From assembly GCA_037968995.1 (NCBI GenBank), contig JBBKWP010000282.1, forward strand, positions 4,483 through 68,482: a stretch of 64,000 bases of DNA, given 5' to 3'. Positions 35,401 through 42,918 of the stretch are shown one piece after another. Position numbers and translations under genes: made by a program. The notes under the pieces are model-generated. The model saw only the letters and a list, made by a program, of their open reading frames with translations, was not told where the DNA came from and ran no database searches. Origin of the DNA: JAEXNA01 sp037968995. Its GTDB lineage: Bacteria > Vulcanimicrobiota > Xenobia > Xenobiales > JADMJV01. The stretch's first letter is position 1. Each line of letters starts with the position of its first letter.

Positions 35401-35844
35401 GCGAATTTGCCCGACGACTATATCTCGGACCCTGAGCAGAAGGTGGTACTATACAAAAAAATCGCCTCAGTGTTCACCTTCGAACAACTGGAAGAGGCGC
35501 GGGCCGAGCTTATCGACCGGTTTGGGAAACTACCCGAAGAGGCCAGTAACCTTTTAGCCATTGTGGACCTCAAATTGAGAGCTCGGGATCTCACCATCCC
35601 CTCGATTCGGGCCAAGGAAGGACGACTCACCATCCTCCTACCGTTCTACGGAGAACTGACGCTCAATCGGAAGCATAAACTTTGGACAACCACCGGTTGG
35701 AAAGCACACGAGGAACCCCAAACTTTGGTGATGACCGGGCTTTTTGGGGTAGCGGCGGGTAAACCGGAGTACCCACCGGGCGCTGTTCTCTTAGAGAAGG
35801 TGAAGGCGATCCTCGACCAACTTCAGCGGTGGAAGGACGGCTAG
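32491..35844 (+). CDS. mfd: transcription-repair coupling factor Mfd
   Basis: 1117 residues, normal Mfd length. It removes RNA polymerase stalled at lesions and recruits UvrA. Seen in order: UvrB-homology region (FREERTKTEDARPVDPMQLK), the RNAP-interaction domain beginning LNIGDMVVHLQHGIGRYGGV near residue 430, RecG-like translocase motifs CGDVGYGKTEVAIRAAFKAV (Walker A, about 595), LLIVDEEQRFGVKQKEKIKA, TATPIPRTLNMAL and QMRGRVGRSARQAYCYLL, and the C-terminal TRCF domain (PVPANLPDDYISDPEQKVVL). ATG at 32491 is preferred over GTG at 32473, because the extra residues show no conservation. Its last 182 bases are overlapped by an antisense gene. Confidence 0.96.
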   Translation: MTSRTTADKDSQLKMGPPAAIHQLLTLLGKRADVGRLASAVEDSEKLIVEGVIRSARGALWSALRGMHDRPVAGPSLWVTPSTDGAEALVEDLRALGFEQHLVYFPFREERTKTEDARPVDPMQLKALEQLQGLPKGQPLLVVAPVKALMQKTMSREALDKNRWTVRKGESTDRETLIEMLVEEGYHRGNLVERRGEFSARGDIVDIYPITGEPVRVELFGDEVESIRRFNLDTQRSIAEISEFSVSPISHEDEGSHLVDFLPRGSLVCLEEPAQLRLQTLEWSHEGWHGEWGDFMALLTPFRQLSFTTWEDAESRAASEGVQRISFPFEPQRVFPDRVEGMLGRLPIWVKEERAVLVMSRQHSRLEELLTENRLLSSVFSPGKGVALVSSPLGEGFHLPGTEGEPTLEVLTDREITGAVRRRKSHQKAERASLIRLDELNIGDMVVHLQHGIGRYGGVKTLTIGGFNKDFLTVEYAKNDSLFVPVEQLDLLQPYKGVEGKGGKLSKMGGQEWARARSKVKKNAVELAEDLLRLYAERESSVGHAYPPDTPWQAEMEEAFPYEETADQLRVIDEVKSDMERPRPMDRLVCGDVGYGKTEVAIRAAFKAVSEGRQVAVLVPTTVLAHQHYQTFAERLAAFPVKVGVLSRFRSNAEIKATLEALAKGEVDVIIGTHRLLSKDIKFNSLGLLIVDEEQRFGVKQKEKIKALRKNVDILTLTATPIPRTLNMALVSIRDLSVIETPPEDRVPIKTYLFESHPDILRGAITRELQREGQVFLVHNRVESIERLAADIRRMLPTVRVGVGHGQMGDDALEKVMMDYLEGEYDVLVCTTIIESGLDIPNSNTIIINNAHHFGLSQLYQMRGRVGRSARQAYCYLLYPPARSLSDDAVKRLETIRDFTHLGAGYQIALRDLEIRGAGDILGAEQSGSIAAVGFDLYCKMLADEVATLRGERPQYEISDQPIIIELPVPANLPDDYISDPEQKVVLYKKIASVFTFEQLEEARAELIDRFGKLPEEASNLLAIVDLKLRARDLTIPSIRAKEGRLTILLPFYGELTLNRKHKLWTTTGWKAHEEPQTLVMTGLFGVAAGKPEYPPGAVLLEKVKAILDQLQRWKDG

Positions 35845-36208
35845 GCGGCTTTCCGGCGGTCCATACCTCAACGGCGTAGATCCTCCAACCGTCTCGAGCC
35901 AGGATGAAGCGGACGCTGCCTGCCTGATCCCCACGAGGATTCAGCAGTTGCGTGCGAATTTGACCGGCCCCCTCAGCTTGACTGCTACCTAAACGAAGTC
36001 GCTGACTGGTGGAACCGAGCCCCAATTTTAAACTGCGAAGGAACTGAGCCTCACCTGTTTTTCGACACTGATGACTGATCAATCTCTCGAGCTCCGGATG
36101 GAGCCAATCTCTGACAGCGGAAAAACTCTCCGTCGCCAAGGCTCGAAAGAAACCAGCGTAGGTCTCGTACAAGGTGTGCTTATGGGCCAATATGGTACCT
36201 GCGGGCAT
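35663..36208 (-). CDS. small hypothetical protein, 3' end antisense to mfd
   Basis: 181 residues. The ATG at 36208 has a strong GGAGGTGG ribosome site. Residues 10-117 look like a folded domain: helices YETYAGFFRALATE and AVRDWLHPELERLI, then strands ending GSVRFILARDGWRIYAVEV, a layout seen in small NTF2-like or Tim44-like domains (inferred, low certainty). From about residue 122 the frame runs antisense into the end of mfd; that part is Ser/Pro/Arg-rich and probably disordered. A 182-base tail overlap is rare. Either the tail is real but unconstrained, or the true gene has a shifted stop. There is no similarity I can name. Confidence 0.5.
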   Translation of the reverse strand: MPAGTILAHKHTLYETYAGFFRALATESFSAVRDWLHPELERLISHQCRKTGEAQFLRSLKLGLGSTSQRLRLGSSQAEGAGQIRTQLLNPRGDQAGSVRFILARDGWRIYAVEVWTAGKPPSRPSTAEVGRGSPSPSLREQRPVGTPVYPPLPQKARSSPKFGVPRVLSNRWLSKVYASD

Positions 36209-36328
36209 ACCACCTCCAAGTGATCATCCTCCGTGCAACCTTTCGGTCACATTGGGACACTGGTAACTTATGAAATCCGTGCAACAAAGATATGAACACC
36301 GTGTTAACATGAAACTGAAACGGATCAT

Positions 36329-36348
36329 GTTTTCAGGACGTTTTCAGG
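36329..36348. repeat. paired direct repeat in intergenic region
   Basis: GTTTTCAGG occurs at 36329-36337 and again at 36340-36348, an 11-base period close to one helical turn. A second direct repeat, TCCGTGCAAC, lies at 36230-36239 and 36276-36285. The 198-base stretch 36209-36406 otherwise holds no gene I can support. Both repeats could be regulator sites upstream of the minus-strand gene at 36208. Confidence 0.35.
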
Positions 36349-36406
36349 GCCTGGGCACGGAATTACCGTCGCACGGAGCCCCAAGATTCGCGAATGGGGA
36401 AAGAGT

Positions 36407-37204
36407 TCAGTGTGTCCGTTGTCCAGGCAAGAAGCCCCGTTTGAGGAAGCGGTCCACGAGAACGTCGTTGAGGTAGCGACATCCTCCGGGAACGGAACGT
36501 CTCCGACGGGGAGCCTGGGATTCTAAGGTGGCCCACGCGAAAACATGTTCGCCCACCTGGCGTCCGCTAAAATAGGCTGTAAGCCTTTGGGAAAATCTAT
36601 CTCCTAAAGCGAGAGGGAATTCGCGCAACGCGCAATTCACGTCCGCTCCAAAGTACTCTTCTAACTCCACGTCGTTGATGCAGTCCGAGAGCCAACCGCT
36701 TTCGGTCAGCAAGTGGCTTTCCTCATCCCACAGTCGCCGAATCTGTGCTTCGCTGATCTCGCGGTCCTGAGGCGTGAAGCTGATGTCCACGGCATTGATG
36801 ATGAGATCAAACGTTTCGGTGGCCGACTCGGCGAAGGCGAAGGCATCCCCAACGATCAAATCCACCCTGGGATCGGAGAAAGCGTCACAATTCAGGGCAC
36901 GCAACTTGGGGACTTGCGATGTCACTTCCACCAACCCGGCGTCGATCTCCACCAAGACCAAGCGTTCGACTTCGGCGAATCTCAGCACCTCGCGAGCGGT
37001 GAGTCCGATGCCGCCGCCCAAGACAAGAACTTTCTTAGGAGCCTTCGCCAAACATAGAGGCAGCGACGTCAAGAGTTCATGGAGAGGCGCCTCATCTCCA
37101 CTATGAAACTGGAGGGAGCCATTGAGTGTTAAGGCAAAATGCTCCCCGTCCTCAAGCAGCGCGATGCGCTGTCGCGCCGTCGCTGTCTCGAAGACCGTCT
37201 TCAT
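36407..37204 (-). CDS. spermidine synthase-like protein (polyamine aminopropyltransferase family)
   Basis: 265 residues, ATG at 37204 sharing one base with the upstream stop (TGATG). The N-terminal motif LTLNGSLQFHSGDEAPLHEL corresponds to the family's 'L-N-G-x2-Q...DE-x2-YHE' substrate region, with His-Glu kept and Tyr changed to Leu. The SAM-binding loop VLVLGGGIGLTAREVLRF and acidic LVLVEID follow, then the product pocket DAFAFAESATETFDLIINAVD. Here the usual YDVIIxDxxD is changed to LIINAVD, so the catalytic Asp may be shifted or lost. Canonical enzymes transfer aminopropyl from decarboxylated SAM to putrescine. Given these changes the true reaction is uncertain. It lies directly downstream of the diguanylate cyclase. 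Confidence 0.7.
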   Translation of the reverse strand: MKTVFETATARQRIALLEDGEHFALTLNGSLQFHSGDEAPLHELLTSLPLCLAKAPKKVLVLGGGIGLTAREVLRFAEVERLVLVEIDAGLVEVTSQVPKLRALNCDAFSDPRVDLIVGDAFAFAESATETFDLIINAVDISFTPQDREISEAQIRRLWDEESHLLTESGWLSDCINDVELEEYFGADVNCALREFPLALGDRFSQRLTAYFSGRQVGEHVFAWATLESQAPRRRRSVPGGCRYLNDVLVDRFLKRGFLPGQRTH

Positions 37205-38382
37205 CAAGAAGCCTGGGCGACTTGATTACGGCCACTCTCTTTGGCCTTGTAGAGCGCTTGATCGGCACGCTTCATAACTTTGTCCCAAGGTTCTGAGGAG
37301 AGGCCGGTGGCCACGCCGATACTGACCGTGACGCCCACAGACGGTCGCTTCTTAGGAGCTTTGGATTTCTTGGAAGTGGCCTTCTTGGGTTTGGCAGCCG
37401 GACGGTTGTCGGATCGCAAGTATAAGGGTGACGACTCCACCAAAATTCGGATTCTTTCCAGTTCTTCTCGAATCTGATCGACGGTTTTGCCCGGAAAGAA
37501 CAGGGTGAACTCCTCACCGCCGTATCGGTATGCTGTGCCGCCTTCTTTGACGGAAGCGATCCGGGCGGCCACCATTCGCAGGACTTGGTCACCGACTTCG
37601 TGTCCATGAGTGTCGTTGAACTTCTTGAAGTGATCAACGTCGACCATGGCCAAGGCGAACACCGGGCCCGTATCGTCAAGAGCCTCCACCAGCGCTCTAC
37701 GGCCGGGAATCTCTGTTAACTCATCGATGTATGCCAAACGAAAGCTGTGCTCGATCAAGCTCAAAAGGCAAGGCACCGTAAAGACGAGCGTCATCACGTG
37801 AAATCCAGTCACGGAAAAGCTGCTCGGGTCACGACCCAGAGTCAGGCCCAACAGAGTGCAACCCACCAGTGGCACCAGCAAGAGCGACTCCCGACCTCGA
37901 CCGGATGTCTCCGCTCGGAAACGAAGAAAGAGGAGCGGTCCGCCCCACCCCAGCAAGGCCAAACCGACCCCGACCGTGGACCCGGTGTACTGAACGAGTA
38001 CCGTGGCCACTCCAAGCGTCACAACCGCAGCCATTCCGCTCCATATGAGATTGACCATCTGGAAAAACTTTTTGTCTGGAGCGGCCAAAAAGACCAATCC
38101 AGCGGATAGGTAAGAAAGGCTCAGAAAATTCGCTTCAAGACCTTGTTCTGGAACGCATGGGAAAAGAAAGGAAAAGGCCAGAGTGAGTCCGGCTATGAAC
38201 GCCGACCTAGAACGAGAAAATAGATAGCCAAAAAAGGCTACAGCGCCAACAAGCGCCGCGTGCAACCAAAAAATCTCTCCGCCAGCGAAGCCCAAGACCT
38301 GATCTTGATTCAGGACGGGGTGCTCTGTCAACAGATACACCATCGACGCTGGGCCTATCACTGATACAATCCATCTCCACAC
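37204..38382 (-). CDS. membrane diguanylate cyclase (active GGEEF)
   Basis: 392 residues. About six to seven hydrophobic helices in residues 1-210 form a membrane sensor with no recognised ligand domain, followed directly by a GGDEF domain (about 218-392). The catalytic loop is YRYGGEEF, and DVDHFKKFNDTHGHEVGDQVL keeps the metal and substrate residues, so c-di-GMP synthesis from GTP is expected. The I-site position holds KEGG in place of RxxD, so product inhibition by that route is unlikely. A Lys/Pro-rich insert of about 28 residues (from NRPAAKPKK to KKRPS) interrupts the domain before VTVSIGVATG. It starts an apparent two-gene unit with the spermidine-synthase-like gene. Confidence 0.87.
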   Translation of the reverse strand: MWRWIVSVIGPASMVYLLTEHPVLNQDQVLGFAGGEIFWLHAALVGAVAFFGYLFSRSRSAFIAGLTLAFSFLFPCVPEQGLEANFLSLSYLSAGLVFLAAPDKKFFQMVNLIWSGMAAVVTLGVATVLVQYTGSTVGVGLALLGWGGPLLFLRFRAETSGRGRESLLLVPLVGCTLLGLTLGRDPSSFSVTGFHVMTLVFTVPCLLSLIEHSFRLAYIDELTEIPGRRALVEALDDTGPVFALAMVDVDHFKKFNDTHGHEVGDQVLRMVAARIASVKEGGTAYRYGGEEFTLFFPGKTVDQIREELERIRILVESSPLYLRSDNRPAAKPKKATSKKSKAPKKRPSVGVTVSIGVATGLSSEPWDKVMKRADQALYKAKESGRNQVAQAS

Positions 38383-38442
38383 AAGGAAAAGGTTCGCTAC
38401 ACTATCAGAACAACGCTCCCCCGAAGAGGAAAGCCGCCAGAC

Positions 38443-38685
38443 TTACTTTTGAAAGAAAGCCGCGTTCACTTCCAAATAGTTCTCTTGTCCCTCGGGAATA
38501 TCATCGTCTGGATAGATCGCCTCGACCGGACAGACCGGTAAACAGGCTCCACAATCGATACACTCCTCGGGATCGATGAAATACATTTCTTCGTCATCTT
38601 TGGAATGAATGCAGTCAACTGGGCAGACTTCAACGCACGCTGCGTCTTTCACGCCCTTGCACGGTTCCGTAATTATATAAGTCAT
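38443..38685 (-). CDS. 7Fe ferredoxin ([3Fe-4S][4Fe-4S])
   Basis: 80 residues, soluble electron carrier. The first cluster motif is C-x7-C-x3-CP (CKGVKDAACVEVCPVDC), lacking the middle cysteine of a full CxxCxxC set, which points to a [3Fe-4S] centre. The second is a full C-x2-C-x2-C-x3-CP (CIDCGACLPVCP). The whole closely follows FdxA-type ferredoxins, including the start MTYIITEPC. ATG at 38685 follows TAGGAGG with ideal spacing. A short inverted repeat (GTGG-GTCAA-CCAC, 38699-38711) precedes the ribosome site. Partner enzymes are not in the window. A dinucleotide GG/GC check for sigma-54 upstream was negative. Confidence 0.9.
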   Translation of the reverse strand: MTYIITEPCKGVKDAACVEVCPVDCIHSKDDEEMYFIDPEECIDCGACLPVCPVEAIYPDDDIPEGQENYLEVNAAFFQK

Positions 38686-38786
38686 CGCATCCTCCTAGTG
38701 GGTCAACCACTCTTCTAACCTTTGTGTTGCCGACTGGTTCGCGATAGGGCCCGTCGGATTCCTTTTGCGTGCCAAGGGTCTCTTGG

Positions 38787-39125
38787 CTATTTTACCGTTA
38801 CGGACTTGGTTACCCAATCGAGATAGCTTTCGCTTCCCATTTCGACGGCCGAAAATAGAAGTTCCGGTTCGTCGTACGGGTGAATCTTTTCCACCACGGC
38901 TTTCACTTCGTGAATACGCTGTCGAGTGGTCTTCACCAGTAACAGGACCTCTTGGTCGTGACAGATCTCTCCTTGCCAACGGTACACAGACAGTAGTCCC
39001 GGCACGATGTTCACGCAGGCCGCAGCTTGTGCTTCCACCAAAGCATCCGCCAAAGCCAGCGCCACTTCTTGAGAAGGGCAGGTAATTTTACCGACAAGGT
39101 GATCGGCGGTCGAGATTACATTCAT
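38787..39125 (-). CDS. cutA: CutA1-type divalent-cation tolerance protein
   Basis: 112 residues, the normal CutA1 size. CutA1 is a trimeric ferredoxin-like-fold protein connected with tolerance to copper and other divalent metals; its biochemical task is not settled. The family core is plain: ITCPSQEVALALADALVEAQ, AACVNIVPGLLSVYRWQGEI (the conserved C-V-N...S-x-Y-x-W-x-G-x-I), LLLVKTTRQRIHEV and HPYDEPELLFSAVEMGSESYLDWV. No signal peptide. The gene lies 101 bases upstream of the ferredoxin on the same strand and 22 bases after a small hypothetical gene, so the three may be co-transcribed. Confidence 0.92.
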   Translation of the reverse strand: MNVISTADHLVGKITCPSQEVALALADALVEAQAAACVNIVPGLLSVYRWQGEICHDQEVLLLVKTTRQRIHEVKAVVEKIHPYDEPELLFSAVEMGSESYLDWVTKSVTVK

Positions 39126-39147
39126 CTAAAATGCTCCTCGCAGCCCT

Positions 39148-39411
39148 CTAATTTTCTGGCCAATCGCGGTCTTCTAGCGATCCGCTGTGGAGCCTATGCT
39201 CCTTGTAGCGCTTAGCGATCTCGGTCCCAAGTTCTCGATGCAGATCGAAAACATCGCAGAGTTCGATCATCAATTCGATCAACTCATCCTTCTCGAGTCC
39301 GATGAAAGCGTTATAGAATCTGGGATACTTCGCTTCGAAGAGGGCGACCAGGTCACTGGTCAATTCCCCCATTTCGCGCTGCAGTCGTTCATCTGATAGG
39401 GGCATTGCCAT
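39148..39411 (-). CDS. small hypothetical protein
   Basis: 87 residues from ATG at 39411; the frame is open further upstream to 39504, but those residues are low-quality Gly/Lys/Glu sequence, and 39405 is another possible ATG. The protein is acidic and helical, with a regular body (ERLQREMGELTSDLVALFEA, KYPRFYNAFIGLEKDELIEL, IELCDVFDLHRELGTEIAKR). It has no signal, membrane segment or catalytic motif. I do not recognise it. It stands directly before cutA on the minus strand and is divergent from rph (128 bases), so it may head a small operon with cutA and the ferredoxin. Confidence 0.5.
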   Translation of the reverse strand: MAMPLSDERLQREMGELTSDLVALFEAKYPRFYNAFIGLEKDELIELMIELCDVFDLHRELGTEIAKRYKEHRLHSGSLEDRDWPEN

Positions 39412-39539
39412 GAAAGGTCGCTTTTCTAAAGTGCCCTCCTTCCCCTTCCCACACTCAGACGGGTGTTCAAGCGATCCTTGCCCCTTGACCGATATCCCGA
39501 GCAAAAGGGGGCCTCTATGGGGTTACCGAAGTCGAGACC

Positions 39540-40289
39540 ATGGCTAGAACCAACGACCGCGCCGCGGATTCCCTACGACCTTGGACTTTTGAAACAAACT
39601 ATCTGCCCCACGCCGAAGGGTCCGTAATGATCCACTCCGGAGTGACCCGCGTTTTGTGCGCCTGTACTATCGAAGAGCGTCAACCGGGTTGGATGAACGA
39701 TCCTAAGAAGGGATGGGTGAAAGCGGAATACTCTATGTTGCCTTGTTCCACCCATCAACGCAGTCGCAGAGACCACAACAACTCCAACGGGCGCACCCAT
39801 GAGATTCAACGCTTGATAGGGCGCTCATTGCGTGGCGCCACGAACCTGGAGCAACTCGGTCCCCGCACTCTCACCCTCGATTGCGATGTGATCGTGGCCG
39901 ACGCCGGCACGCGCACCGCCTCGATCACTGGAGGCTGGGTGGCCTTAGTGCTCGCCTGTTCAGGCCTAGTGGAAACGGGAAAACTCAAGGAGTTGCCCTT
40001 TTCCCACCAGGTCGCGGCGCTCTCTCTGGGAATCGTGGACGGACAAGTGATGACCGACCTTGACTATCTGGAAGATTCGCGGGCTGGAACGGACCTCAAC
40101 TTGGTGATGACTTCCGACGGCGGGATCATTGAGATTCAGGGCACGGCCGAGGGGGGCAGCTTCAGTCGCCAACAACTCGACGGCATCCTCGATGCGGGAT
40201 GGAAGTCCATGCAGATTCTCTTCGACTTGCAGCGGCAGGCTTTGCGAAAGGCCGGCGTCTCATGGAACGCCGTACCGGTTGGAACTTAG
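39540..40289 (+). CDS. rph: ribonuclease PH
   Basis: 249 residues. RNase PH is a phosphorolytic 3'-5' exoribonuclease that trims tRNA 3' ends, working as a hexamer of dimers. Family motifs: the start NDRAADSLRPWTFETNYLPHAEGSVMI, GVTRVLCACTIEERQPGWM, the RNA-binding/phosphate region AEYSMLPCSTHQRSRRD, IGRSLRGATNLEQLGPRTLTLDCDVI and the catalytic acidic segment DLDYLEDSRAGTDLNLVM, followed by IIEIQGTAEGGSFSRQQL. ATG at 39540 fits homologues. The gene is monocistronic or leads into the small hypothetical gene 60 bases downstream. Confidence 0.95.
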   Translation: MARTNDRAADSLRPWTFETNYLPHAEGSVMIHSGVTRVLCACTIEERQPGWMNDPKKGWVKAEYSMLPCSTHQRSRRDHNNSNGRTHEIQRLIGRSLRGATNLEQLGPRTLTLDCDVIVADAGTRTASITGGWVALVLACSGLVETGKLKELPFSHQVAALSLGIVDGQVMTDLDYLEDSRAGTDLNLVMTSDGGIIEIQGTAEGGSFSRQQLDGILDAGWKSMQILFDLQRQALRKAGVSWNAVPVGT

Positions 40290-40349
40290 ACTAGACTCAC
40301 TTATGACGATGCACGACCACCGCCCACACCCTTTTGAACGCATAGACAC

Positions 40350-40727
40350 TTGCGCTCCCTGACTCGTCTGGAGGCTCACTTCCTGCGATCGGTCACGAAA
40401 GCGGTTCGAGAACGGGAAGCAAAGCAGCTTCCAGTTTCTGAACTGTATCTTCTGTTCCCTGACGTTGGACCCGGACTGGAGTTGGCTCTCAGGATTCCCG
40501 GCTCTCCGCTTTTCTTCTTCAAAGTTCTCATCTACGGCACTCGGCCCGTTCGCTATCAACTCGAAAGTCGGGCGGGGACCTGGTCCTCGAAGTCTCGCAA
40601 ACTCTGGGACCACTGTTTAGGGCCGCTGAGCCTGGTCAATGAGAAAAGCGGAATTCGTAAAAACCGCATGCAGCTTTTCTACGAAGTGACGTATCCCGAA
40701 GCTTTTTTAAAACGTCTCGGCGAGTAG
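40350..40727 (+). CDS. small hypothetical protein
   Basis: 125 residues with a TTG start at 40350, not recognised. The sequence has an amphipathic helix (HFLRSVTKAVREREAKQLP), a mixed middle (LYLLFPDVGPGLELALRIPG then FFFKVLIYGTRPVRYQLES) and a C-terminal helix (LFYEVTYPEAFLKRLG), consistent with a small alpha/beta fold. It has no signal peptide and no motif. It follows rph on the same strand with a 60-base gap and is convergent with the TPR gene. No strong ribosome site is visible before the TTG. Confidence that it is a gene rests on length, frame and strand position only. Confidence 0.45.
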   Translation: MRSLTRLEAHFLRSVTKAVREREAKQLPVSELYLLFPDVGPGLELALRIPGSPLFFFKVLIYGTRPVRYQLESRAGTWSSKSRKLWDHCLGPLSLVNEKSGIRKNRMQLFYEVTYPEAFLKRLGE

Positions 40728-40779
40728 CCAAGGGGTTTAGGCCTTTGAACCCGATACCTCGGGATTGCCGCGTCAAACC

Positions 40780-41880
40780 CTATTCGGCGTCTGGTTCGCC
40801 CCAGACCACGTAAGTTTCCCGAGCCCTCTCGCGGACCTTTTTCTCCACTTGGCTCATACGAGTTTCCATCTCGAAGGCTTCGGAATGGCGGGCCGCGAGC
40901 CTCAGCATCTCCTGCGAAGCCTTCAGACAATTCAGGGTTTCGTGATGGTACGGACCCCGCGTCGAGAGACTGATCGTGAGAGCTTTTCGCAAGAGTTGCT
41001 CAGCGATGTCGAAGCTACCAATTTCTAGGTAGAAACCCGCCAAGCGCCGGTGAATCTCACCGCACGACGCATTGAATGGGCCGAACAGACTCTCGCGCAG
41101 GTCTAGAGCCTGCTGAAATGATGCCACAACCGCGGACGTCCGTTTCTGAGCATCCACCTTCGTGAATCCCGAGACTTGCCGAGCCGCGAAATACATGGCG
41201 GCCCCAAGGTCCCCCCGTAGGGCTAGAGATGACGACAGCCAGATGGACGAAAGACCCAGACCTTCGTCGAGAACCTCTTGAAAGTCGTCGAGCATCTGTT
41301 CACAGCGACTGAGTCGCTCTTGGCGCAGAGCCAAAAGGGCCGAAGTCAGAAAAAAGAGTGCCCGGCAGTTCGCGGACTGCGGCTCCAGCATCTGGACTCT
41401 TTTTAACAACGTTTCGGCCTGGCTGTCTCGGCCCTGGTCCGAACATAGGCGGGCATAGAGCAACAGGGCCTGGCAAAGCAATTCTTCGCAATGATTGACT
41501 TCCAATAGGGCGATGGCTTTGCCATACAACCTCCGAGCCTCTCCCCAACGACCCTCGTCGTGAAAGAAGCAGGCGGCGTTGAGCAAACCCTTAGCCATCA
41601 ACGGACTTCGTCGGTCCACGGCCTGGAAAATACGCAGCGCGATGTTGGAAAGGTCTTCCACTCGATCGCGTTGTCCTCGCAGACGCTGAATGACCGCTAA
41701 ACTGGAAAGGGAAATTGCCAATCGGGGTTCGAACTCTCCGATCAACTTGGCTTTCGAAAGCCCCTCCCAGCAGATATCCTCCGCCTTAGAAAGTCGACCG
41801 TCGTGGAACGCTTTCTCGACAGACCTTATCAACATACGCCAGTCGTGTTCTAGCGTTCTGGTTGTCTCACTACCTATCAT
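40780..41880 (-). CDS. TPR-like helical repeat protein
   Basis: 366 residues of TPR-type helix pairs, for example AISLSSLAVIQRLRGQRDRV, GRWGEARRLYGKAIALLEVN, LLCQALLLYARLCSDQGRDS and GSFDIAEQLLRKALTIS, with about seven to eight units over residues 20-350. No membrane segment or signal; probably a cytoplasmic scaffold. ATG at 41880 is taken, but neither this nor ATG at 41835 has a visible Shine-Dalgarno. If 41880 is right, only three bases separate this start from the divergent hydrolase start at 41884. It is not part of an operon with its minus-strand neighbours. Confidence 0.7.
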   Translation of the reverse strand: MIGSETTRTLEHDWRMLIRSVEKAFHDGRLSKAEDICWEGLSKAKLIGEFEPRLAISLSSLAVIQRLRGQRDRVEDLSNIALRIFQAVDRRSPLMAKGLLNAACFFHDEGRWGEARRLYGKAIALLEVNHCEELLCQALLLYARLCSDQGRDSQAETLLKRVQMLEPQSANCRALFFLTSALLALRQERLSRCEQMLDDFQEVLDEGLGLSSIWLSSSLALRGDLGAAMYFAARQVSGFTKVDAQKRTSAVVASFQQALDLRESLFGPFNASCGEIHRRLAGFYLEIGSFDIAEQLLRKALTISLSTRGPYHHETLNCLKASQEMLRLAARHSEAFEMETRMSQVEKKVRERARETYVVWGEPDAE

Positions 41881-41883
41881 GAC

Positions 41884-42918
41884 ATGAACAAACGAACACT
41901 TCCCTTTGAACTCAAACCCTCGGGCGGACCATTCGACGACCCCGCTCTTTTGGTCACCCCGAGCAATTCAGACCTCTCCATTCTTTTTGATTGCGGTACC
42001 CTTCACGGATTAAAAACTCGAGACCTTCAGCGAGTCCGCTGGCTCTTCTTGAGCCACCTTCATATTGACCATCTTATCGGCTTCGACCATCTCTTGAGAA
42101 CCCGCCTATTCTCTCCGATTCCATTAACCGTTTACGGACCACCGGGAACAGTGGATGTCATCGAGCACCGACTGCAGGGATACGCTTGGAATCTCACCAG
42201 CGGGTCTCCCTTCATCGTCCGAGCCCTAGAACTTCCGTGCTCCGTTTCTCTCAACGCCGAGTTCCGCTGTCACGAAAGATTCCAGCGCATTGAGATGCCC
42301 TCAACATCGGCCGGCGAGATTCCGACCGAAGACGGCACCGTTCATCTGAGTGAACAACTCAGCGTAAAGTGTCATCATGTTCAACACGGAGTCCCATGTC
42401 TTGCGTTTCGTCTCGACCGCCAAACTCCTCGAAGATTCTCCCCCGAAACGGCCCGCCGTCTAGGACTTGCGCCGGGTCCGTGGGTCGGCCGTCTGATCGC
42501 GGGTGTTCCGACCGTCCAAACGGTCGAAGGTGTCGAGCGGGATGAGCATTGGCTCGAAGATAAGCTCTTGAGGCCCGGAGAGCATCATCGTGTTGGGTAC
42601 CTCACAGACACCTTGCTCGATACCAAACTACTGAACCAGTTGACCGACTTTTATCGGCACGTCGATGTCTTGTGTTCCGAAGTCGCCTATCTCAAAGCGG
42701 AAAAAGACTTAGCCACTCAAAACCTTCACATGACGACCGAGCAAGTCGCTCGCCTGGCAAGCGCTTCAGAAGCCAAAGAACTCCGCCTGTTTCACCTCTC
42801 GCGACGCCACTGTGAATCCGGAAGCCTACCTCATCTTCTTGAGGTTCGGGATGGCTTTAGTGAGGCTCGGCTTCTGTCAGAACCAGCGGTTGAGAGCGAT
42901 TTCGGACCTGAGCCCTAG
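41884..42918 (+). CDS. metallo-beta-lactamase-fold hydrolase, RNase Z-like
   Basis: 344 residues. The zinc motif HxHxDH is present near residue 59 (LFLSHLHIDHLIGFDHLL), preceded by the strand LFDCGTLHGLKTRDL as in RNase Z/ElaC relatives. Later metal ligands are probably VQHGVPCLAFRL (about residue 163), LTDTLLD (about 242) and RLFHLSRRH (about 303), in the spacing expected of the beta-CASP-free RNase Z group. RNase Z trims tRNA 3' trailers, but the exosite arm that grips tRNA is not obvious here, so the substrate is open. Its TAG stop directly abuts the convergent serC stop with no bases between. Confidence 0.75.
   Translation: MNKRTLPFELKPSGGPFDDPALLVTPSNSDLSILFDCGTLHGLKTRDLQRVRWLFLSHLHIDHLIGFDHLLRTRLFSPIPLTVYGPPGTVDVIEHRLQGYAWNLTSGSPFIVRALELPCSVSLNAEFRCHERFQRIEMPSTSAGEIPTEDGTVHLSEQLSVKCHHVQHGVPCLAFRLDRQTPRRFSPETARRLGLAPGPWVGRLIAGVPTVQTVEGVERDEHWLEDKLLRPGEHHRVGYLTDTLLDTKLLNQLTDFYRHVDVLCSEVAYLKAEKDLATQNLHMTTEQVARLASASEAKELRLFHLSRRHCESGSLPHLLEVRDGFSEARLLSEPAVESDFGPEP

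Noticed and set aside
36270..36476. Plus-strand open frame of 68 codons upstream of the minus-strand gene at 36208
   Set aside because: Arg-rich late sequence overlaps the end of the spermidine-synthase-like gene, no ribosome site, composition like antisense translation.
38768..38775. TTGGCACG on the minus strand before the ferredoxin gene, like the -24 box of a sigma-54 promoter
   Set aside because: The required GC of the -12 element is absent at the right spacing, so it is likely chance.
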